Assembly: GCA_040219575.1 (NCBI GenBank)
Contig: JAVJSD010000029.1
Location: forward strand, 1-39,076
DNA length: 39,076 nt
Reading direction: 5' to 3'
DNA from: JAVJSD01 sp040219575
GTDB taxonomy: Bacteria > Planctomycetota > Planctomycetia > Pirellulales > Pirellulaceae
The notes under the pieces were generated by a model. That model made no database searches. It was not told where the DNA came from and saw nothing but the letters and a program-made list of their open reading frames with translations. Positions 14,658-23,165 of this stretch are shown here, in pieces; within the stretch, counting starts at the first letter, position 1; each line of letters begins with the position of its first letter. The translations under genes and the position numbers were made by a program.

Positions 14658-15167
14658 CTAACGTGGATTGGCGGGGGTGCTCGGCGACGTCACTTCGGTC
14701 GACGCTGCTCGAAAATTCTTTCCTTGAAAGGCGCTCTCGGCGATGTCGTCGAAGCTCGGCAACTTGTCGTCGAGGTAAGACTGCCAACTCCTTCGATCCC
14801 AGATTTCCAGGTGATCGCGAACGCCGAGCAGCACGACTTCCGTCCCCAGCGACGCCAACTGCATCAGTTCCGGCGGAATTCGCACGCGCCCCTGTCGGTC
14901 GATCTCCAGGCAGGTGGCCTGGGCGTAGAACAACCGCGAGAAGGTGCGAACGTCCTGCCCGATCGGCGAACCAGCGGAGAGTTGGTCTCCCATTTGGCGA
15001 AGGGATTCTTCCGTATACAGCGCGAGTGAACGATCCGTCCCCGGCGTAATGTAGACCAGGTTCATCTCGGGATGACCGAGCAAATCGCGGAGCCGCTTGG
15101 GAATGGAAAACCGCTGTTTTTCGTCGAGCGAGCGGACGAACGTGCCGGTGAGTAAGGCGTTTCCCAT
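14658..15167 (-). CDS. mraZ: Transcriptional regulator MraZ
   Basis: 169 aa, slightly longer than the usual 140-155 because of a Ser/Thr/Pro tail. Two SpoVT/AbrB-like swapped-hairpin repeats: residues about 5-50 (LLTGTFVRSLDEKQRFSIPKR) and about 80-130 (ATCLEIDRQGRVRIPPELM, LLGVRDHLEIWDRRSW). MraZ forms a ring-shaped oligomer and represses the dcw promoter by binding TGGGN repeats. The start is the ATG at 15167 (MGNALLTGTF), preceded by GGAGAG. Five TGGGN-like boxes at 10-bp spacing lie across the start and upstream (separate entry), so autoregulation is very likely. It heads a minus-strand cluster with rsmH and the LysM gene. Confidence 0.93.
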   Translation of the reverse strand: MGNALLTGTFVRSLDEKQRFSIPKRLRDLLGHPEMNLVYITPGTDRSLALYTEESLRQMGDQLSAGSPIGQDVRTFSRLFYAQATCLEIDRQGRVRIPPELMQLASLGTEVVLLGVRDHLEIWDRRSWQSYLDDKLPSFDDIAESAFQGKNFRAASTEVTSPSTPANPR

Positions 15168-15206
15168 TTCTCTCCATCGACTCCCATTGAGGCCCAAAGA
15201 TACCCA
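15162..15206 (-). promoter_or_regulatory. MraZ operator: five TGGGN-type boxes at exact 10-bp spacing
   Basis: On the minus strand, reading toward mraZ: TGGGT (15206-15202), TGGGC (15196-15192), TGGGA (15186-15182), TGGAG (15176-15172) and TGGGA (15166-15162). Each 5-bp box is separated by exactly 5 bp; the last overlaps the ATG. Another TGGGT at 15210-15206 is out of phase. Direct TGGGN repeats with 5-bp spacers are the binding pattern established for MraZ of Escherichia coli. Binding here would block the ribosome-binding region DNA and the promoter's downstream part. Confidence 0.85.
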
Positions 15207-15665
15207 CCCAGCCTCCTGCGTCAACATGATTTTCCCCACCCCACGAGGCCCCTGGCGCTGGTCATGACGTAGGTAGTGAACCGGCCCGAACTTGGGGCGA
15301 TGAAGAAAATTTCAGGGATGGCCAAAAAGGGTTGAGAACCGCCTCGGCGAACCCGCAAATCGCCCCTTTGATGTATCTACATGATGGTGTGCGGCGGTCG
15401 CTCAAGGGCTGTCGCCATGGGTGAAGGTGTGCGTTAACCCGTGTCTCAGTTTGCGGTTGAGACAACAGTCACGGGGCCGATTGGGAACCCGTCCCGTTGC
15501 GACCGGGCTGCGGGGCTTCTAAAATCGGCCTGGATTTTCCCGACACAACCATTTGGCCGCTTTCGACTTGCAGCGTTTTCGGATTCCGCTTTTGGTTTCC
15601 GAGTTCGGTTTCCAGCGCGTAGCGATCGCGGACTCGCACGGTGTGGCATGGACAGGCGACAAACG
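15168..15665. other. 498-bp divergent region between mraZ and mqnA
   Basis: It must hold both divergent promoters. Besides the MraZ boxes I see a small palindrome ATGTA-TC-TACAT near 15371-15382 but no defensible -35/-10 pair. The open frame that precedes mqnA from 15441 has no coding look. Confidence 0.4.
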
Positions 15666-16490
15666 ATGCCCCTGCGGATCGGGGCGGTTTCCTACCTCAA
15701 TACGAAACCCCTGGTCTACGGGCTGGCGGAGTCGGCCGCGGGCGCGGAGATCGTGTTCGATTTGCCGAGCCGATTGGCCGATCAGCTCGCCGAGGGAAGC
15801 CTCGACGTGGCGCTGATTCCGTCGGTCGAGTTCTTTCAGAACCCGACCTACCGGATTGTGTCGGACGCCTGCATCGGCTGCCGCGGGGCGGTTCTGAGCG
15901 TCAACCTCTACAGCCGCGTTCCCATGGCCCAGATTCGCACCCTGGCGCTCGACGAAGGATCGCGCACCAGCGTCGCCCTAGTGCGAATTCTGCTGCGGGA
16001 GCGATTCGGCATCGAGCCGCATTTGGAGCCGTTTCCGATCGGCTCCGACGTCGACCAAAGTACCGCCGACGCGGTGCTGCTCATCGGAGACCGCGCGATC
16101 AGTCCCCAGCACGATTTCGTGGAGCATTGGGATCTGGGCGACCAGTGGTGCCGCTTCGCCGAGGCGCCGTTCGTGTTCGCCATGTGGGTGGCGCGGCAGG
16201 GCGTCGATTTGGGAGCGCTCGAGGATCAACTTGGCGCGGCTCGCGACCTGGGCGTCGCGCACCTGCCGGAGATCGCCCGCCGCGAAGCCGGCGCGTTGGG
16301 GCTCGACGCCGCGCAGTGCCTCAGTTACCTCCGCGACAATCTGTACTTCTACCTAGGGCCGCGCGAGCGACAGGGACTGGCGTTGTTCCACCGACACGCG
16401 GTCGCCTTGGGCCTGGCGCCCGACGGGCACGATCTGACGTTTTCGCCGACCGCGGCCGCCGGCGTTCCCCTTCCGGATTCCGGAGCATGA
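15666..16490 (+). CDS. mqnA: Chorismate dehydratase MqnA (futalosine pathway)
   Basis: 274 aa. It converts chorismate to 3-enolpyruvoyl-benzoate, the first step of the futalosine route to menaquinone. The N-terminus PLRIGAVSYLNTKPLVYGL is the hallmark of MqnA (formerly DUF178); further family features are ADQLAEGSLDVALIPSVEF, RTLALDEGSRTSVALVR, DAVLLIGDRAI and PFVFAMWVAR. I start at the second ATG (15666) because it fits the family N-terminus; an ATG at 15648 adds six residues and is equally possible. The stop overlaps an ATG in the mqnC frame (16487-16490), so the two genes form a tight unit. Cytoplasmic enzyme. Confidence 0.92.
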   Translation: MPLRIGAVSYLNTKPLVYGLAESAAGAEIVFDLPSRLADQLAEGSLDVALIPSVEFFQNPTYRIVSDACIGCRGAVLSVNLYSRVPMAQIRTLALDEGSRTSVALVRILLRERFGIEPHLEPFPIGSDVDQSTADAVLLIGDRAISPQHDFVEHWDLGDQWCRFAEAPFVFAMWVARQGVDLGALEDQLGAARDLGVAHLPEIARREAGALGLDAAQCLSYLRDNLYFYLGPRERQGLALFHRHAVALGLAPDGHDLTFSPTAAAGVPLPDSGA

Positions 16491-16501
16491 CGAGGACCAG
16501 C

Positions 16502-17650
<1,149 letters not shown>

Positions 17651-17673
17651 GGCACCCTGGAACCGTTTCGCCC

Positions 17674-18015
17674 ATGACGTCCGCGCACGAACGAGGAAAC
17701 GTCGCTGAGACGGACGTCGCTTCTCCAGCGGAAGCTGGCGAACCATCGCCCGCGGCGTCCGATGACAGGAACGCGGCGGCGCGGAAGCGATTGGGAAAGA
17801 TTCTCGACAACCGCTGGGCCGTGTTGAGCCTGATCTTCTTCGCCATGATGGCGCTGGGCATCCCGCTGATCTGGAAGAGTCGGGCATTCTCGCCGGCGGG
17901 AAAAGTCTTCTGGACCATCGCCGCGCTCGTTTACACGGCGGTGGTCTTCTGGCTGTTCTACCTGGTGATGTGGTGGACCTACCGCTCGATTGCGACATCC
18001 CTGGGATACGGTTAG
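17674..18015 (+). CDS. Small two-pass membrane protein downstream of mqnC
   Basis: 113 aa. Residues 1-45 are polar and acidic. Two hydrophobic helices follow, about 49-67 (AVLSLIFFAMMALGIPLIW) and 77-101 (VFWTIAALVYTAVVFWLFYLV), joined by a short basic loop, so N- and C-termini are probably both cytoplasmic. It begins 23 bp after mqnC and is likely co-transcribed with mqnA-mqnC. No Shine-Dalgarno is obvious. Not a family I can name; a link to quinone metabolism rests on position only. Confidence 0.65.
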   Translation: MTSAHERGNVAETDVASPAEAGEPSPAASDDRNAAARKRLGKILDNRWAVLSLIFFAMMALGIPLIWKSRAFSPAGKVFWTIAALVYTAVVFWLFYLVMWWTYRSIATSLGYG

Positions 18016-18193
18016 GCAGCCGTGGCAGACCACGCTCCCACGGGCGGAACCAGGAAGAATTCCTATTACGCTGAAACGTGGAATTCGCGGCCGGTAGCCT
18101 TGCGGTCGGGATGTTACACTGACGGGTGAACGGCCCGGCGGTGGTCGCGGGCCGTGAGGAATCTCCGACTCTGGAGCGCGGAGCAGGCGAAGC

Positions 18194-20599
18194 ATGTTCA
18201 GTCGAACCCAAGAAATCTGGCGCTGGAGACGGCTCGTGGCGGCGGCGGGACTTTGCGCCGTCGGCCAATGGGGCCTGTTAGGCCAAGACGACTGCCTGGG
18301 GCGAGAGTGGACCGATGCTTCGGGAAGTTTCTCGGTCGAGGCGGAGTTGATTTCGGTCGCCGAGGGGAAGTTGGTGTTGCTGCGGCGGGATGGGCGGCGG
18401 ATTGAGGTTTCCGCGGAGCGCCTCAGCGAGGAAGATCAGCAGTACGTTCGCGACTGGCTGGAACACGAGAAGCAACTTCAGCCGCTGCTGAAGCAGACCA
18501 GAAGCGACAACGCCGACGCGCGCAGCAAAGCGGTCCAAGAGTTGGGCGACCTCGGCGAGGAGGCGGCGCCGGCGGCGCCGCGGCTGACCGAATTGCTCAG
18601 CGACGAGAACTCTTCCGTGCGATTTTATGCCGCAAGGTCCCTGGGCCAGATCGGTCCACCGGCGGCGCCGGCGACGGACAAGCTGTTGGAGTTGGTCCGG
18701 AGCAAGGACAACGCGTCTCTCGTGGCGGCGAGGGCCTTGCAAAACATCGGCATTGCGGCGCAGCCGCAGTTCGTGGCGGCCATGAAAGACGATCACCCCG
18801 TGGTTCGTGAATTGGCGGCCAGCGTCATCGGCAAGGCCGGCGACGAGATGCGCGACGTTTACCTGCCCCTGTTCGACAGCGACGATCCGAATCTGCGCGA
18901 AGCGGCGCTGATCGCCTTGCTTTCCTCCGGTCCGCCTCCCGAGGAGCGGCTCGCGCGCTGCCGCGCGGCCCTGGCCGATCCGCAGGAGCAGGTCCGCATC
19001 CGGGGTTGCTACGGCCTCAACTCGCTGGGCGACCACGCGCTGCCGGCGCTCGACGCCTTGCTGGCTCTTGCGGCGGGGAACGACGAGTCGAACGACATGC
19101 GCCGCACGGCCGTGCGGACGGTGCAAGCGATTGCGCCGCATGACCCGCGGTTCTTGCCCGTCGTCCTTGAATACCTCCAGCTGCACGACAACGACGCCAT
19201 CGTCCAGGATGTGGTTCGCGACGTGGGGCCGGTGGCGGTCGAACCGCTCGCGCAGTTGCTCGACAGCGAGGATCCAAAGACGCGCATCGCCGCCGCCACG
19301 GCGCTCGGCGAGCTTTACTCCGCGCGTCCCCAGGCGCTGCCGGGCCTCTTGAAGATGATCGAGCACCCCGAGGCCCCGCAGCGTTACACGGCGCTGGCCA
19401 CGCTGGCCACCTTCGGTCCCGCGGTGAGGCCCTTCCAGGAGAAGCTGATCGAGAAGCTGGAGGATTCCAGCATGGACGTGCGCAAGCGGGCCGTCCAGGC
19501 GTTGGCGCAGGCCGCGCTGCCGCCGGACAAAGTGGTTCCGCTGCTGGTCGCGCAACTCGACGACGAGTCGACGGTACTCGACGCCTTGCAGGCGCTCGGG
19601 GCGATGGGACCGGCGGCCAAGGCGGCGCTGCCGAAGATTCGCGAGTTGGCCGACGGCGAAAACAGCTACGTGGCGAAGTTCGCCCGACAGGCGGTGCGGC
19701 GGATCGAAGCGCCGATTGACTTCTCCTTTCAGGCGCACACCGACAAGGTCCTCACGCTGGCCTACACGCCCGACGGCAAGTCGTTGATCTCGGCCGGGAA
19801 AGTGCAGCCGTACGTCGGGCCGATTGTGTTGGCGGTGTGGGACGCGGCCGACGGCGCCCGAGAGCGCGCCCTGTCGGTCGGCCTGCACACCATCGACACA
19901 GTGGTCCACAATCGCGACGCGTCGATCGTGGCGGCCGAGCGCCTCCGGACCGTGATGGTGTTCGACGGCAGAAGCGGAGTGCCGCTGGCGCGCTGGAAGC
20001 TGCGGGAGATCGTCGACGGTCTGGCGCTCAGCCCCGACGGGGCGCTGCTGGCGACCAGCGACATCGAAGACGACATCCAGATCTGGCAGGCCGCGACGGG
20101 CCGTCGGGCGACGGATTCGACGATCGATGACTCGTGGGTGATGGAGTTTTTGCCGGATGGAAAGCGGCTAGCGACTCCACGCGGTGATGCGATCGATCTG
20201 TGGGACGTCGCCAGCGGCGAACTGAACGCCAGCTTGCCCGGCCACGACGAGAATGTGAACGACTGCCTCGACTTCAGCCAGGACGGCAAGCTGGTCGCCA
20301 GCGGCGCCGGCGGAAGCGTAAAGGTTTGGGACCTCACGACAAGAAAGCGGTTGCAAGCGATTGAGAACGCGCATGAGGAGGGCGTGTGGGACGTCTCCCT
20401 CAGCCCGGACGGCGAGCGAGTGGCCAGTTGCGGCCAGGACGGCCTGGTGCACGTCTGGAGCATCGCCACGGGAGAGAAACTGCACACGCTCGAGGGCGAG
20501 GAGGGCGTCGCCGTCGTCCGCGTCGCCTTCCGGCCGGTTGGAGGCCAACTCGCCGTGGGCGACGAGAAGGGCTACCTGCGCGTCTGGACGCCGAAGTGA
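18194..20599 (+). CDS. Secreted SHD1-HEAT-WD40 repeat protein
   Basis: 801 aa. The N-terminus has a basic stretch and hydrophobic core typical of an export signal. Residues about 37-90 (REWTDASGSFSVEAELISV, KLVLLRRDGRRIEV, LSEEDQQYV) form an SHD1-type domain, common in planctomycete secreted proteins. About 100-505 consist of HEAT repeats (repeated LLD-x-x-x-x-VR-x-x-A-x-x-AL-x-x-G units). From about 510 on there are WD40-type repeats (LTLAYTPDGKSLIS, LALSPDGALLATS, DLWDVASGEL, VWDVSLSPDGERVASCGQDG). All three parts are interaction modules without catalytic residues, so it is probably a scaffold outside the cytoplasm. The gene stands alone, and the binding partner is unknown. Confidence 0.82.
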   Translation: MFSRTQEIWRWRRLVAAAGLCAVGQWGLLGQDDCLGREWTDASGSFSVEAELISVAEGKLVLLRRDGRRIEVSAERLSEEDQQYVRDWLEHEKQLQPLLKQTRSDNADARSKAVQELGDLGEEAAPAAPRLTELLSDENSSVRFYAARSLGQIGPPAAPATDKLLELVRSKDNASLVAARALQNIGIAAQPQFVAAMKDDHPVVRELAASVIGKAGDEMRDVYLPLFDSDDPNLREAALIALLSSGPPPEERLARCRAALADPQEQVRIRGCYGLNSLGDHALPALDALLALAAGNDESNDMRRTAVRTVQAIAPHDPRFLPVVLEYLQLHDNDAIVQDVVRDVGPVAVEPLAQLLDSEDPKTRIAAATALGELYSARPQALPGLLKMIEHPEAPQRYTALATLATFGPAVRPFQEKLIEKLEDSSMDVRKRAVQALAQAALPPDKVVPLLVAQLDDESTVLDALQALGAMGPAAKAALPKIRELADGENSYVAKFARQAVRRIEAPIDFSFQAHTDKVLTLAYTPDGKSLISAGKVQPYVGPIVLAVWDAADGARERALSVGLHTIDTVVHNRDASIVAAERLRTVMVFDGRSGVPLARWKLREIVDGLALSPDGALLATSDIEDDIQIWQAATGRRATDSTIDDSWVMEFLPDGKRLATPRGDAIDLWDVASGELNASLPGHDENVNDCLDFSQDGKLVASGAGGSVKVWDLTTRKRLQAIENAHEEGVWDVSLSPDGERVASCGQDGLVHVWSIATGEKLHTLEGEEGVAVVRVAFRPVGGQLAVGDEKGYLRVWTPK

Positions 20600-20843
20600 A
20601 GCCGTCGTACCGGTTTGACAGGCTTGCCGCGTCGATCGTCTGACGCCGACACGGGAATGGACGGTGAGGCGCGGGGCATTTGCGCTGCGAACGTGATCAC
20701 CGTCACGGACCTCTCCGCCCCAGCGCGGGCTCCCGCGCAGCCCGTTGGGCTTGCGGCTAAACGATCTGAAGACGTCGGGGTGATGGCGAAGCGGATGCAC
20801 GGCAATCGATCTTTCGACATTGTTGCGGCGGGCGCCGGGGGCG

Positions 20844-21041
20844 TCACGCCATGCCGTCCGGCACCGGATTGCCGGAGATCATCAGCGGGCGATCGTCGCG
20901 GTCATGGACTGCGACGTACGGATCGATGCCGAGCAGATGGTGCATCGTGGCCGCCAGATCGTCGGGCCGCACGGGGTGCTCGTCCACGAACGCGGCCTGT
21001 GCGTCGGAGGCGCCTTGTACATAGCCCCGCTTCACGGGTCG
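20844..21041 (-). pseudogene. C-terminal remnant of a DUF1501 protein
   Basis: About 65 codons on the minus strand read RPVKRGYVQGASDAQAAFV, then PVRPDDLAATMHHLLGIDP and VHDRDDRPLMISGN, ending at a stop at 20844. This is the last part of DUF1501 (sulfatase-like) proteins, where G-x-V-x-G-x-S-D and P-x-D-L-A-A-T-x-x-x-x-LGIDP are conserved. Full proteins are about 420-480 aa; the rest is missing, and upstream the reading runs into the 3' end of another gene. It is a truncated leftover, most likely from a deletion or rearrangement. The 244 bp between it and the SHD1 gene hold nothing I recognise. Confidence 0.75.
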
Positions 21042-21069
21042 CGCTGCCGAGGTTCGCCGATGCGTCGGC

Positions 21070-21430
21070 TCAAGCCGCCTTGTACTGCGGCTCGCGGACT
21101 TCCAGGAGATTGACGGTGCGGAGCATGTTGCCGTCGTCGTCGTAGAATTGCAGCAGCCCGACGGGAATCAGCCACATCGCGAACAGGCCCTCGCAGCTGT
21201 AGCTGCGGGCGACGTAGTTTCCCCCGTCGACGACGATTCGCTCGCCCAGGTCGGACGACAAGTTTTCGTCGCTGGAAAGCTCGCGGAACGTCCGAGCGAC
21301 GTACTGTCGGACGTCCGCCGGTGTCGGGGCCACAATCATCTGGGCTTCCTGCACGATGAACGGCGGGAGGACGGGCGATTCGACCTGCCGATCCTTCGGC
21401 TGCCGCCGCCTCAGTCTTGTGTATCGTCAT
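21070..21430 (-). pseudogene. Small gene of unknown function, probably frameshifted near its 5' end
   Basis: The conserved-looking part is a frame ending at 21070 (PTPADVRQYVARTFREL, LGERIVVDGGNYVARSYS, LIPVGLLQFYDDDGNML). It can start at ATG 21339, which has an AGGAAG site. However, the same frame stays open and coding-like upstream (ESPVLPPFIVQEAQ) without a start. In another frame an ATG at 21430, with GAGAGAA just upstream, gives MTIHKTEAAAAEGSAGR and then turns into arginine/proline-rich text. Joining the two frames around 21370-21395 gives one protein of about 119 aa. I read this as a single indel in an intact ancestor, or as a sequencing error. If the ATG at 21339 is the true start, an 89-aa intact gene remains. 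Confidence 0.5.
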
Positions 21431-21707
21431 GGGATTCTCTCAAGAATCAATGCAATCCTTCCTCTTGGGCAGAATGAATCGCAAAAACGCCAAAACTGCG
21501 CCCCTTGCCCCGTCACGAGCGGGGGCGATCGCTGATGCGGGAGGCGAATCGTCGATCGAGTCGGGGGCGGCAGGCGCGGAAGACGGCCGCCGGAGGTGTA
21601 TGCGGCAATCCGTTGCGGTAAGATTCTAGTGGTCGGATTCGACCACTTCGCAAACGACATGCGCACCGTGTGGGCCGGTGCCGGTCCACCAACGAGAAGG
21701 GAGTCAG

Positions 21708-22319
21708 ATGATGACTGAACAACGCGAGGCGCTTGTCGAGCGAATCCGCTCAGGCGACACCGACGCTTTGGCCGACTTCCTCAACTTGATGCGACCCCAA
21801 CTGTTGGCCTTCATCGACCGACAGATTGGCGCCGCGCTGCGACGGAAAGTGGAGCCCGAGGACATCTTTCAGGAAGTGAGCGCCGACGCCGTTCGTTCGC
21901 TGGCCGATGTCGACCTCGCCGAGCGGGATCCGTTCTCGTGGCTGTGCCAGGTGGCCGACCGTCGGATCAAAGACGCAGCGCGCTTTTTCGACGCCCAAAA
22001 GCGCGACGCCGCGCGCGAGGTGCCGCTCGGTACGCCCGGCGGCTCGACCGGACAGGCGGGACTGATCAATATGCTCGTCGCCAGTCTGACCACGCCCAGC
22101 CAGGCCTTCTCGCGCAACGCCCGCGAGATGCGCCTGCTCGATGCGCTTGGGCAACTGCCCGAGGAGCAGCGGGAAGCGCTGCGTCTGCGGTACGTCGAGA
22201 ACCTTCCCACCAAACAGATCGCCGACCAGATTGGCAAGACCGACGCCGCCGTGCGGGTGATGTTGTCCCGTTCGCTGAAGAAGCTGCAAGGCATCCTCGG
22301 CGGCGAAGCTTCGGCGTGA
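21708..22319 (+). CDS. ECF-type RNA polymerase sigma factor
   Basis: 203 aa, sigma-70 family with only regions 2 and 4. Region 2: about residues 25-85 (RPQLLAFIDRQIG, VEPEDIFQEVSADAV, DPFSWLCQVADRRIKD). Region 4: about 148-195 (LGQLPEEQREALRLRYVE, PTKQIADQIGKTDAAVRVML), a helix-turn-helix for the -35 element. The long acidic/glycine linker between them is typical of planctomycete ECF groups. The start at 21708 follows a strong AAGGGAG site; a second ATG lies next to it. No anti-sigma gene is adjacent, so control may be by a kinase or other means, as known for several planctomycete ECF groups. It converges with the AraC-type gene 23 bp downstream. Confidence 0.9.
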   Translation: MMTEQREALVERIRSGDTDALADFLNLMRPQLLAFIDRQIGAALRRKVEPEDIFQEVSADAVRSLADVDLAERDPFSWLCQVADRRIKDAARFFDAQKRDAAREVPLGTPGGSTGQAGLINMLVASLTTPSQAFSRNAREMRLLDALGQLPEEQREALRLRYVENLPTKQIADQIGKTDAAVRVMLSRSLKKLQGILGGEASA

Positions 22320-22342
22320 CGCCGCCGGCTCATGGCGGCTCA

Positions 22343-23074
22343 TCACGGGAGACGGTCCGCCGACGGTGGTCGGCCCAACACGTGGCGATACTGGGCCGAG
22401 AATTGATACACGGACTCGAACTGCAGTAATTCCGCCACGGCGCCCACACGCAGGCCCTCGAGACGCAGCAGGCGTTGCGCGAACTCCATCCGCTCGCGCA
22501 GCAGGAACTGCTTTGGCGTCGTATGCAAGTGCTGGCGGAACAATCGCCTCAGGTGAGGTTCCGACACGCCCGCCAGTTCCGCAAGTTGCGAGACGGATGG
22601 GTTGCCGGCGGGCTGGCGTTGGACCCGATCGACGACGGCCTGGAGCCGCGGATCGATCGCCGGCGCCTGCTGCGACTTCTCGGGAAGCATCAACTGCACG
22701 GCGGCGGACAGGAGCACGCCGCCGTGGTCGCCGCGTTGGTGCTCGATCGATTCCAGCAATCCGATCAACGCGGACCGCTGGGGTTCTGTTCGCCGGCACT
22801 CGAGGAAGCTGTCGTCGATCAACGGCTTGGGCGAAGAGAACTCGACGAAGACGTAGGAGACGGGTTCAAAGTCGAAGTAGCGACTCGTCCGCATTCCGGG
22901 AGCAAGCAACCCCAGCCAGCCGGCGCCGACGTGGAAGTCGGCTGCCGAGATACGAAACTCGCCCTGGCCCGATTCGAGATAAAGCAGCCGATGCTGCGTG
23001 ATGCGCCGTGGCGGGAACGTCAGTTCGTGGTGGAATTGGATCTGGCCGCTGGCCAGATAGTGTAGTGCGGCCAC
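22343..23074 (-). CDS. AraC-family transcriptional regulator
   Basis: 243 aa with the proposed GTG start. The N-terminal half is a cupin-type effector domain (FHHELTFPPRRITQHRLLYL, GAGWLGLLAPGMRTSRYF, YVFVEFSS); the C-terminal about 95 residues contain the two AraC helix-turn-helix motifs (VSQLAELAGVSEPHLRRLFR and VGAVAELLQFESVYQFSAQY). It probably binds a sugar or similar inducer and controls the divergent symporter operon. The frame is open to an ATG at 23167, but that ATG overlaps the symporter ATG and would place the promoter and operator inside this gene. The GTG at 23074 has GGGAG 8 nt upstream and leaves a normal 91-bp divergent spacer. Confidence 0.88.
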   Translation of the reverse strand: MAALHYLASGQIQFHHELTFPPRRITQHRLLYLESGQGEFRISAADFHVGAGWLGLLAPGMRTSRYFDFEPVSYVFVEFSSPKPLIDDSFLECRRTEPQRSALIGLLESIEHQRGDHGGVLLSAAVQLMLPEKSQQAPAIDPRLQAVVDRVQRQPAGNPSVSQLAELAGVSEPHLRRLFRQHLHTTPKQFLLRERMEFAQRLLRLEGLRVGAVAELLQFESVYQFSAQYRHVLGRPPSADRLP

Positions 23075-23093
23075 CGGGGCGGCTCCCTGCTCG

Positions 23094-23130
23094 TGATCGA
23101 TTTTGACAACAGAATGATCGATTCTAGTAT
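23094..23130 (+). promoter_or_regulatory. Promoter and AraC-type operator of the symporter operon
   Basis: TTGACA at 23103-23108, a 16-bp spacer and TAGTAT at 23125-23130 make a good sigma-70-like promoter for the symporter gene (ATG 23166). The 9-bp direct repeat TGATCGATT occurs at 23094-23102 and again at 23115-23123, a 21-bp period (two helix turns), with the -35 box between the copies. AraC-family proteins bind tandem half-sites with just this spacing next to the -35 box. Confidence 0.65.
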
Positions 23131-23165
23131 TCTCGGCGGGACCGCCCAGGATAAGCTGGAAAACC

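Noticed and set aside
18278..19909. 543-codon minus-strand frame
   Set aside because: Antisense of the HEAT-repeat region; periodicity simply mirrors the repeats of the real gene.
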